From Gammaproteobacteria bacterium (GTDB lineage Bacteria; Pseudomonadota; Gammaproteobacteria; Steroidobacterales; Steroidobacteraceae), in NCBI GenBank assembly GCA_030830595.1, contig JAURMS010000011.1:1-5754 (forward strand): a DNA stretch of 5,754 nucleotides, given 5' to 3'. Position 1 is the first letter of the stretch. Every line of letters begins with the position of its first letter. This document shows, piece after piece, positions 1 to 5,589 of this stretch. A program made the position numbers and the translations under genes. Under the pieces are notes generated by a model. The model ran no database searches, was not told where the DNA came from, and was given only the letters and a program-made list of their open reading frames with translations.

Positions 1-1
1 C

Positions 2-42
2 ATAATCGGCCAACTTTCTGCCCAATCAATTTGGCCGAATAT
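2..42. repeat. Imperfect inverted repeat upstream of the first operon
   Basis: The arms ATAATCGGCCAA (2-13) and TTGGCCGAATAT (31-42) are reverse complements at 11 of 12 positions, and the inner 8 bases are perfect. They are separated by 17 bases. The right arm runs into the TGGCCGAA half of the element shared with the second operon. Its place just upstream of the putative promoter suggests an operator for a dimeric regulator. It could also be the hairpin end of a gene lying to the left. There is no T-run after it, so a terminator is less likely. The second operon has no matching left arm. Confidence 0.5.
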
Positions 43-74
43 GATTCCACGCTCTCTCCAGCAAGAACTAGGAT
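32..74 (+). promoter_or_regulatory. Putative promoter/activator element, copy 1
   Basis: TGGCCGAATATGATTCCA (32-49) is followed 18 bases later by CTAGGAT (68-74). The same arrangement occurs at 2114-2156, with 16 of 18 bases identical in the first block, only the central two bases differing, and an identical distance to CTAG. The element begins 91 bases before the chosen ATG of the serine hydrolase (87 before the ATG of the second operon). I infer a promoter with its regulator site. The CTAG block would sit near -10 and the TGATTCCA half near -35. Neither matches the sigma-70 consensus well, which would fit an alternative sigma factor or activator dependence. TATGAT at 40-45 is a possible ordinary -10 box in this copy, but it is not conserved in the other. 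Confidence 0.5.
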
Positions 75-112
75 GGAGCGCGAAACGTTTCTATTGGCGT
101 GAGCGCTTCACA

Positions 113-119
113 GGGAGGG
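113..119 (+). promoter_or_regulatory. Ribosome binding site deciding the serine hydrolase start
   Basis: GGGAGGG lies three bases before the ATG at 123 (GGAGG at 114-118, four bases before it). It is the only strong Shine-Dalgarno sequence near the gene start. It falls inside the longer reading frame that opens at the GTG at 99, and that GTG has no good site before it. Confidence 0.7.
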
Positions 120-122
120 TGC

Positions 123-1358
123 ATGCAGGCTTTCAAGCGAGTTATCAAAGCTACCGGGGCTCTGCTGTTGATAGGCGCAATAGCCTTCGCCACCTGGTTC
201 ACCAAGCCCTGGGACGACCTCCAAAGCTGGCGCTTTTTCCTTACCCAACCCGTAGTAGCGTGGCGCGCTGATATATTTACCCACTGGGGAGTGATACAGC
301 CGCTGGCAGAGCTGCGCGCATCAACAAATCCCAGGGTATACAAGCGAGACCTCACCTCACCCGATACAATTTCCTATTCACTGGATGGAAGGCGCATTCC
401 ACTCACCAACTACCTGGATCGAGCGAACATTTCAGGCCTGATGGTGCTACATGACGGTGTGATTAAGCTGGAGTACTACGCGCACGGCCTTGACGCAGAA
501 AGCCGGAATCACCTCTGGTCGGCCAGCAAGAGCTTCACATCCACCCTTGTCGCGATGGGTGTCTATGATGGCAAGATCAGGAGCCTGGACGACAAAGTGG
601 AGGAATACGCCCCGCAGTTTGCCGGCACTGCCTACGGCGAAACACCGATCCGGCATGTGCTGATGATGTCCTCGGGTATCGATTTCTTCCATGACAAGGG
701 AACACCGAATCGCGGCGACATGTACTGGGATATCATGCAGGACAGACAGGATTTTGATAAATGGGTGGCAAAGCTGCCCCGGCGGGTGCCCTCCGGCACG
801 GATTTCAACTACATCGCCACCGATACCCACGTGCTCTCGGCCGTCTTAAGGGGAGCCTATGGCAAGCCATTCCCCCAAATCGTTCAGGAACGGCTATGGG
901 AGCGTGGTGGATTTGGCGGTGATGCGAGTTGGGGGCTGGATGGCGTTGGACACGCCATGGGCCACTTGAGCCTGTCGGTGCGACTGGAGGAGTTCGCCAA
1001 CCTCGGCCAGCTTTATGTCGAGGACCTGATGCTCAATGGCGAGCAGAGCGTGCCCGATGACTGGTTTGCGATGGTCGAAAACCCGCAGGCAGACTTCCAG
1101 GAGCCGGGTTTCGACGAGGCCGGCAACATGCGGGAAGGTTACAGCGTGCAATTCTGGATACCCCATGATTATGACCAGGAATTTATGGCTGCAGGGGCAT
1201 TCGGGCAATATCTCTTGATAGATCGCAGGCAGGGAACGGTAGTCGCGCAGTTTTCAGTTGGCGAACCCGTACTGTTCGCTAAAAAAGAAGACCACATCTC
1301 GCCCAAAGAGTTTGCTGCGGTGATGCGAACGCTGGCAAGTAAAGAGACATTTAAATAA
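123..1358 (+). CDS. Membrane-anchored serine hydrolase, beta-lactamase/6-aminohexanoate-dimer hydrolase-like
   Basis: This 411-residue protein belongs to the serine beta-lactamase-fold hydrolases (class C, NylB/EstB-like), which act on esters or amides through an acyl-enzyme. Residues 8-26 form a hydrophobic segment after a basic start, so it is probably tethered to the inner membrane facing the periplasm. The nucleophile motif SxxK is S133-A-S-K136, within WSASKSFTS. The second motif appears as Y230-I-A in FNYIATDT: the tyrosine is kept but the usual Asn of YxN is Ala, which also occurs in NylB-like enzymes. A GAFGQ segment near residues 357-361 sits where the third motif (KTG or equivalent) is expected. 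Full length for the family. I chose the ATG at 123 because GGGAGGG precedes it; a GTG at 99 would add eight residues. The next gene starts 8 bases after the stop, so the two are probably one operon. The substrate cannot be told from sequence; a true beta-lactamase is unlikely. Confidence 0.93.
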   Translation: MQAFKRVIKATGALLLIGAIAFATWFTKPWDDLQSWRFFLTQPVVAWRADIFTHWGVIQPLAELRASTNPRVYKRDLTSPDTISYSLDGRRIPLTNYLDRANISGLMVLHDGVIKLEYYAHGLDAESRNHLWSASKSFTSTLVAMGVYDGKIRSLDDKVEEYAPQFAGTAYGETPIRHVLMMSSGIDFFHDKGTPNRGDMYWDIMQDRQDFDKWVAKLPRRVPSGTDFNYIATDTHVLSAVLRGAYGKPFPQIVQERLWERGGFGGDASWGLDGVGHAMGHLSLSVRLEEFANLGQLYVEDLMLNGEQSVPDDWFAMVENPQADFQEPGFDEAGNMREGYSVQFWIPHDYDQEFMAAGAFGQYLLIDRRQGTVVAQFSVGEPVLFAKKEDHISPKEFAAVMRTLASKETFK

Positions 1359-1366
1359 GTAAGGCA

Positions 1367-2047
1367 ATGGAAGTGACAACCGAGCCGATGGAAATCGACG
1401 TCTTCTGGTCTTTTCGCAGCCCGTGGTCCTACCTTGCGACCAGGCGGTTGCGCCAATGGCAGGAACAGTACCAGTTACAGGTAAACCTCCGGGTTGTATA
1501 TCCCCTGGCGATTCGATCTCCGGAATTTTTCGACCAGGTGCAACCACAGTGGTTTTCCTACTTTGCCACGGATATTTTTCGTGTCGCGCAGTACCTGGAA
1601 ATCCCTTTTGCCTTTCCCAGGCCTGACCCGGTTATTCAACTGGTCGATGAGACCGGCCGGCGCGAAACTGCGTCCAACCAGCCTTACATCCACCGTCTCA
1701 CGCGACTCGGTGCGTTGGCGGAGGAAATGGGAGCTGGCATTGAATTCGCGGATGAGGTGTCATCGCTCATCTGGGGCGGTACGGACGGGTGGGACGAGGG
1801 CAATCGACTTGCGAAGGCTACAGAAAGGGCTGGGCTTGATCTCAAGGAAATGGCCCGGATTATCGTCGATGAAGAGGAACGGCTGGAGGCATTGATCGAG
1901 CAGAACCAGGTCGCCCATGAAGAAGCAGGCCATTGGGGAGTTCCGACCTGCGCGTTTAGAGGTGAGCCGTTCTTCGGCCAGGACCGGCTCGATGTGCTGC
2001 TTTGGCGGCTTAAGAACGCGGGTCTGCAGGAGCGGCAGGCCAAGTAA
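1367..2047 (+). CDS. DsbA-family protein, 2-hydroxychromene-2-carboxylate isomerase/kappa-GST-like
   Basis: This 226-residue cytoplasmic protein has a thioredoxin fold with a helical insertion. The N-terminal motif FWSFRSPWSYLA (residues 13-24) matches the SPYSYL signature of this family. Ser18 takes the place of the serine that activates glutathione in HCCA isomerase and kappa GST. There is no CxxC, so it is not a disulfide oxidase. The cis-proline motif GVPT is at 191-194, followed by FFGQDRLD (202-209), the family's C-terminal signature. Characterised relatives isomerise 2-hydroxychromene-2-carboxylate in naphthalene breakdown, but no other gene for that pathway is here, so the substrate is open; a glutathione-dependent isomerase or transferase is the safe reading. 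The start is uncertain: the ATG at 1367 has only AAGG two bases before it, and the ATG at 1388 (residue 8) would begin closer to the first beta strand. It is probably co-transcribed with the upstream serine hydrolase. Confidence 0.9.
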   Translation: MEVTTEPMEIDVFWSFRSPWSYLATRRLRQWQEQYQLQVNLRVVYPLAIRSPEFFDQVQPQWFSYFATDIFRVAQYLEIPFAFPRPDPVIQLVDETGRRETASNQPYIHRLTRLGALAEEMGAGIEFADEVSSLIWGGTDGWDEGNRLAKATERAGLDLKEMARIIVDEEERLEALIEQNQVAHEEAGHWGVPTCAFRGEPFFGQDRLDVLLWRLKNAGLQERQAK

Positions 2048-2113
2048 GAGGAGGGGTCGCTCCCGCTAGTCCCAAAGATGATAGATTTCTAATTCCCTTG
2101 CGGGCTGTGAACA

Positions 2114-2156
2114 TGGCCGAAATTGATTCCAAGGTTTCGCCCGTTTTCCCTAGACT
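2114..2156 (+). promoter_or_regulatory. Putative promoter/activator element, copy 2
   Basis: TGGCCGAAATTGATTCCA (2114-2131), 18 bases, then CTAGACT (2150-2156). It has the same layout as the element at 32-74 and starts 87 bases before the ATG of the propeller gene. It lies in the 153-base gap between the two operons; the rest of that gap (2048-2113) shows no convincing terminator or other site. I infer that the second operon has its own promoter here and shares its control with the first. Confidence 0.5.
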
Positions 2157-2200
2157 TGGCGGTACACGTTCGCAGCATAGCGCTCACGGTAAAGTAGCCC

Positions 2201-4138
2201 ATGAAGAAAATACTCGGCCTAGCCCTCGTACTCGTGGTGGGTGTGTTCGCGGTCAGGACCTATCTCGATAACAATCGGCCTCACAATCCAAAGGTTTTCG
2301 GTCCACCTGCGAAAACCCAGTGGAAACCGGTAGGTGCTCGCTCCGCGGGGCAGCATGGCTACGACATCATCCCAGAACCGACCAATTGGAACGCCATCCA
2401 TGTTGACGTGGCGAACTCCGACAGTGTGTGGGTTGCCGCTGCGCCGATGTTCGAACTCGACTGGGTGGCAGAACCGGCATACTTCGTCGGCAATGGCCCG
2501 CTGTTTGATAACGAAGGCAATCTCTACTTCAGCCCGCAGTTCTACCACGGCGAGCGTGTGGTGCTGGTCTCTCTCGATGCCGTCACTGGCAAAAGACGCT
2601 GGGCGATACCCGCCACAGAGGATATACAGGCCGGCAGCGCCGCTTTCATTCTGAACGACCCGGAGAACGCGGGATCCCAGATCATCTATATCGTGGGCTA
2701 TGACAGGGTCATGGCCCTGCGCCCGGACGGCTCGACGGTGTGGAGTAATGCTACCGGTGCAAGCTCTCCAACGTCCGAGCCAGGCAGCCCGACCAGGATC
2801 AGTTTTCACAGCTTGAACTATCATCCCGCGACGGATTCGCTAGTAACGGTAACCAAGGACGGCGCCCTCTTTGCTTTCAGCCGCAAGACCGGAGAGCTGA
2901 TAGCGCCCATCGGACAACTACCCGGCGCGCCGGCCATCAGCGGCAAGGGTACCAAGATACCCAAATTTGTTCTTAACAGGGTCGATCCGCTGATGGATGA
3001 AGCCTTTGGGAAAAATAATGCCGGCAAGAGCCTGTTCTCATCCGCCGTGAATTACATCTATGGCGGCGGCGGTATCGTGACCAACTATTTCAGTATCGAC
3101 CCGGACAGCAGCCGCATCTACATGGCAGCTACGGCGGAAGATGCAGAAGACGGCACGGAAGACGGCAGGTCGGAGCTCGGCGCCATCTACGCCCTGGATC
3201 TGGTCGACAACGGCAAAGGCGGCCTGCAATTTGAGATACTTGGCCGCAAGACGTTCCAGGGCGGCACCGGGTCAACCCCCGCACTGAGTGCCGATGGCCA
3301 GCGCCTGTACGTATCAGACAACGAAGGTCACGTTATCGCACTGGACAGTGAACTGAAGGAAGTATGGCGCGTGGACGTGGGCGAACCGCTGGTGGGATCC
3401 ATCACGGTATCACCGGATAACCACGAGTTATATGCCGTCACCCAGAACGACGTGATCCAGTTGATCGATAAGGGTGACCACGGCGAAAGAACGTGGACTG
3501 CGGAACTGAACGGCTTTGATGGCTATGCCGATGTCGATGTACAGGTCAACGCCCTGACGGCAACCGCCACGGCCAACGGCGTGGTGATTATGATCGGCGG
3601 CGGCAAGAAACTGCTGGGCAGGACGCTGATGTTGCATGTGGGTATGGGCCTGCTGGACCGGGACACCGGCAAGCTGCGCTATTTCGCCGAAGGGCGGGAG
3701 GATTCCCTGGCCATGAGCGTCGTGGCCCCCGACGGCAGTCTTTACGTCGCCCATTCCCCCTTGCGCCGCGCCGTCGGCAAGGCCATTTATCCGGACCTTA
3801 CGCCGGATATCACCGGTGGTATTGCCCGTTTCAAGCCGATCCGGCTGGACCTGCTCGCGCGAGATGCCATCTGTGCCGCCGAGGCACGCGCTGCCAACGC
3901 CAGTGAGCTTGACCATGCAACGGAACCGGCAGCCATCAACACGGATATACGCCAGATCAAGGTGTTGCTTACGCAGGCCGAGAGCGCCATCCCCAAGGCC
4001 ATCGGCGACGGCGATATGACGTCTGAAGATGCCGCTACACTGAATGACCTACTTAAGAAAAGCACCGTGAATCTGTCACCCGCTACCCTGGGACAAGCGG
4101 CGAGGGATATGGCCGCAGCCTGTTCGCTGTTCGACTGA
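2201..4138 (+). CDS. Envelope-anchored PQQ-like beta-propeller protein with helical C-terminal domain
   Basis: This 645-residue protein starts with a basic, hydrophobic segment (about residues 2-19) that acts as a signal anchor; no clear cleavage site or lipobox is seen. Residues about 90-545 contain PQQ-type propeller repeats: SLDAVTGKRRW (124-134) fits the Trp-docking pattern AxDxxTGKxxW well. FAFSRKTGE (224-232), IALDSELKEVW (379-389) and LLDRDTGKLRY (484-494) are weaker copies. The vicinal Cys pair of PQQ dehydrogenases is absent, so a structural or binding role (BamB-like fold) is more likely than a quinoprotein enzyme. An acidic stretch lies at about 312-326. Residues about 546-645 are predicted mostly helical and hold the only two cysteines, Cys558 and Cys641, which could form a disulfide closing the domain. 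The Shine-Dalgarno is weak (GGTAAAG at 2188-2194). The next gene starts 12 bases after the stop and is probably translated from the same message. The exact function is unknown. Confidence 0.92.
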   Translation: MKKILGLALVLVVGVFAVRTYLDNNRPHNPKVFGPPAKTQWKPVGARSAGQHGYDIIPEPTNWNAIHVDVANSDSVWVAAAPMFELDWVAEPAYFVGNGPLFDNEGNLYFSPQFYHGERVVLVSLDAVTGKRRWAIPATEDIQAGSAAFILNDPENAGSQIIYIVGYDRVMALRPDGSTVWSNATGASSPTSEPGSPTRISFHSLNYHPATDSLVTVTKDGALFAFSRKTGELIAPIGQLPGAPAISGKGTKIPKFVLNRVDPLMDEAFGKNNAGKSLFSSAVNYIYGGGGIVTNYFSIDPDSSRIYMAATAEDAEDGTEDGRSELGAIYALDLVDNGKGGLQFEILGRKTFQGGTGSTPALSADGQRLYVSDNEGHVIALDSELKEVWRVDVGEPLVGSITVSPDNHELYAVTQNDVIQLIDKGDHGERTWTAELNGFDGYADVDVQVNALTATATANGVVIMIGGGKKLLGRTLMLHVGMGLLDRDTGKLRYFAEGREDSLAMSVVAPDGSLYVAHSPLRRAVGKAIYPDLTPDITGGIARFKPIRLDLLARDAICAAEARAANASELDHATEPAAINTDIRQIKVLLTQAESAIPKAIGDGDMTSEDAATLNDLLKKSTVNLSPATLGQAARDMAAACSLFD

Positions 4139-4150
4139 GGGAGGCTGGAT

Positions 4151-5023
4151 ATGAAAACGTTTATCTGCGCCGGCGGATTTTTTGTCGCTCTGGGCCTGGC
4201 GGCTGTATATCCTGCGTTGGCCGCTGACCAGGCGCCATCGAATAACCCGGCTGCCGTTGATGGAAGCGACCACGAGGCGCGACTGGTATCGGCTTTCTTC
4301 GGACTCGACAATGACCTGCCTTTCGGGGCCAACAGGCTGTGCTTCGGCGCCTCTGGCAAGGACGGTATGCCTGTTGTGTTTTCACATACACTTGACCCCG
4401 ACACACTACAGGCTGAGGACTTTGAGGTTGTCACACAGTCCGGGGACGTTCGCACCCCCAAATGCGTCACCCTCCGGCCAGCGCAGGACCCCGGCGAGCT
4501 GAGAACCGTACTACTCATCGGTGAGTTTGGGGACTCGCCTGACAACCCTCCCGTATCGGTCAAGGTAGTGGGTGACCTGCTCTCGGATGGCGCGCCTCCC
4601 GTCAATTTCAATGGCACCCGGACAAATGTCACGCCGCTTGTCGCCGGCCCCTCCATGGTACTGGCAGAGCCAGTACCGGAAAGTGAATGGACACGTAAAA
4701 CCTCATCCACGTCATGCCCGAAAGGCGTCAAGCAGGTTATCCGGGTGACGTGGGATGGGGGCGTGCGCCGGCCGGATGGGGATGAACCCGGTGAGGCCGA
4801 GCGCGAGCTCTATCGGGTGACGGTAAAACGTCCGGACGGCTCCAGTGACGAGATCAATCCGGTTGCGCTGGCGGAGCTGGAGGACACGGATAACAATCAC
4901 TTTCTCTGTCTCGATACGACTGATCCGGCTGTCGCGATCAGCTTTCCCGCGGGACACCTAGTTGATCCAAATAAGGACATGAACCCCGATACGCGTATTA
5001 CTGTCAGTCGAGTCGTGAACTGA
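4151..5023 (+). CDS. Secreted protein of unknown function with probable Ig-like domains
   Basis: I do not recognise this 290-residue protein as a named family. A clear signal peptide occupies residues 1-24, with likely cleavage after PALA, before ADQ. GGGAGG at 4139-4144 stands six bases before the ATG and supports this start. The mature protein has four cysteines, at 64, 105, 189 and 253. They fall as one pair in each half, which suggests two domains each with a disulfide. The first half (about 43-165) alternates short strands and turns: MPVVFSHTLDPDTL (73-86), an acidic DF, then VTLRPA (106-111) and a valine-rich strand (135-140). This resembles bacterial Ig-like folds. The second half (about 185-290) is also strand-rich, with an acidic loop near 208-219 and an acidic patch near 242-248. 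It is the last gene of the operon, so it probably works with the propeller protein in the periplasm or at the surface. No catalytic motif is visible. Confidence 0.88.
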   Translation: MKTFICAGGFFVALGLAAVYPALAADQAPSNNPAAVDGSDHEARLVSAFFGLDNDLPFGANRLCFGASGKDGMPVVFSHTLDPDTLQAEDFEVVTQSGDVRTPKCVTLRPAQDPGELRTVLLIGEFGDSPDNPPVSVKVVGDLLSDGAPPVNFNGTRTNVTPLVAGPSMVLAEPVPESEWTRKTSSTSCPKGVKQVIRVTWDGGVRRPDGDEPGEAERELYRVTVKRPDGSSDEINPVALAELEDTDNNHFLCLDTTDPAVAISFPAGHLVDPNKDMNPDTRITVSRVVN

Positions 5024-5052
5024 AAAAACCTTGCGCTGGTGTGCCCTGAAAG

Positions 5053-5078
5053 GGGTTTCTTGGTGAAGTGAGAAACCC
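5053..5078 (+). terminator. Hairpin 30 bases after the second operon
   Basis: GGGTTTCT (5053-5060) and AGAAACCC (5071-5078) form a perfect 8-bp stem around a 10-base loop. It lies just downstream of the stop of the secreted-protein gene. There is no T-run after it, so it may protect the 3' end of the message or act in Rho-dependent ending rather than as an intrinsic terminator. GTGAG (5068-5072) can pair instead with CTCAC (5083-5087), giving an alternative fold. Confidence 0.4.
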
Positions 5079-5114
5079 AGAGCTCACACTTCGGACTGAG
5101 TCAACTCCCCCACT

Positions 5115-5183
5115 AGTGACTGGCGAAATCGCCTTTAGAGAAAAACGGGGATTCTGGGCCTGACGGCCCGTCTCCCAGTCACT
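5115..5183. other. Three-way-junction-like inverted repeat
   Basis: AGTGACTGG (5115-5123) and CCAGTCACT (5175-5183) are perfect 9-base inverted repeats. Between them lie two smaller hairpins: GGCG-AAAT-CGCC (5122-5133, sharing two bases with the outer stem) and GGGCC-TGAC-GGCCC (5156-5169). ACGGG (5145-5149) can pair with CCCGT (5167-5171) as a competitor of the second. The layout suggests a folded RNA or a small palindromic repeat. I do not recognise it as a known family. Confidence 0.45.
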
Positions 5184-5206
5184 GTTAGCCCACCTCCAGA
5201 AATGCA

Positions 5207-5231
5207 AAAGCCCGCTGAATTAGCGGGCTTT
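5207..5231. terminator. Two-way intrinsic terminator between convergent genes
   Basis: AAAGCCCGCT (5207-5216) and AGCGGGCTTT (5222-5231) form a perfect 10-bp, GC-cored stem with a 5-base loop. The A and T runs on either side make it usable in both directions. Read on the minus strand it ends CTTTTGCATTT, a slightly better U-tract than the three T's on the plus strand. It sits between the rightward second operon and the leftward gene at the right edge, where such a terminator is expected. Confidence 0.75.
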
Positions 5232-5240
5232 GCTGAGATT

Positions 5241-5277
5241 CTGCGGTCAGTCTCTGTTTAGAGTCTCTGATCCGCAG
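5241..5277. other. Imperfect hairpin next to the terminator
   Basis: CTGCGG (5241-5246) pairs with CCGCAG (5272-5277) and TCAG (5247-5250) with CTGA (5267-5270), with one bulged T. CTCT (5252-5255) can pair with AGAG (5260-5263) inside. It lies between the terminator and the tRNA-like stretch. It may be a 3' structure of a minus-strand transcript; no function is assigned. Confidence 0.35.
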
Positions 5278-5283
5278 ACTGCA

Positions 5284-5368
5284 TGGCGGACTGGTCAGGT
5301 TTCGAACTCTCGGTAGTAGAAAGACTGAACCGTGATCAAAAGACTGGGCTTTTACCAAGTGATCCCGA
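5284..5368 (-). pseudogene. Possible degenerate tRNA-Gln-like relic
   Basis: Read on the minus strand, this stretch keeps tRNA landmarks in the right order: TTGGTAAAAGC like a D arm, TTTTGAT like a Gln anticodon loop with anticodon TTG (plus 5337-5339), a T loop TTCGAAA (plus 5300-5306), then exactly 5 + 7 bases, then GCCA. A G before CCA is usual for tRNA-Gln. It cannot be a working tRNA: the T stem (GAGAG/CCTGA) and acceptor stem do not pair, and about 13 extra bases lie between the anticodon arm and the T arm. Chance likeness remains a serious alternative. The two-way terminator lies downstream in the minus-strand direction, as it would for a tRNA gene. Confidence 0.25.
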
Positions 5369-5589
5369 CGAAAAAAGCAATTTCTGATAATCATTAGATG
5401 CACGCTTTTCTTGGCGCGACTTAGTTCCTTGTCACCGAGAAACAAAAACACTGTGTAATCTATTTTATGAATGAGTTGACGCAGACCGGCGGCAGGTGAA
5501 ACCCGTAAAATCAATCGGGGATTAGCCATTGATCGACAACTCCTGTCCCGCAATCGATTTAGTGGACACCGGTGCAGATGATCCGTGGA
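5369..5589. other. Intergenic stretch with no recognised feature
   Basis: This stretch is more AT-rich than the genes around it, mainly at about 5370-5480. I see no convincing gene, promoter or mobile-element end. CACCGGTG (5567-5574) is an 8-base palindrome of unknown meaning. A minus-strand frame opens at an ATG at 5529 with AGGAG ten bases before it, but it runs through the tRNA-like stretch and the terminator and is probably not a gene. Confidence 0.5.

Noticed and set aside
99..122. GTG at 99 as the start of the serine hydrolase
   Set aside because: No Shine-Dalgarno sequence precedes it at a workable distance, whereas the in-frame ATG at 123 follows GGGAGGG.
2050..2104. Possible terminator after the isomerase gene (GGAG 2050-2053 with CTCC 2060-2063, or CCCGC 2062-2066 with GCGGG 2100-2104)
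   Set aside because: The stems are only 4-5 bp, the second has a loop of 33 bases, and no T-run follows.
5023..5130. Minus-strand likeness to a tRNA (GGGGGAGTTGACTCAGTC near 5107-5090, ACACCA near 5042)
   Set aside because: No acceptor or T stem can be formed and no T-loop motif lies at the right distance from the CCA.
5115..5190. Possible integron attC site, because the 9-bp outer stem is followed by GTTAGCC
   Set aside because: GTTAGCC only partly fits GTTRRRY, and there is no matching RYYYAAC box at a symmetrical place on the left arm (AAC at 5103-5105 is nine bases from the stem, GTT directly abuts it).
5185..5529. Minus-strand frame of 114 codons from an ATG at 5529 with AGGAG ten bases upstream
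   Set aside because: It reads through the tRNA-like stretch, the imperfect hairpin and the two-way terminator, shows no codon bias or recognisable domain, and its latter half is low-quality sequence. A short real gene ending earlier cannot be made from this frame.
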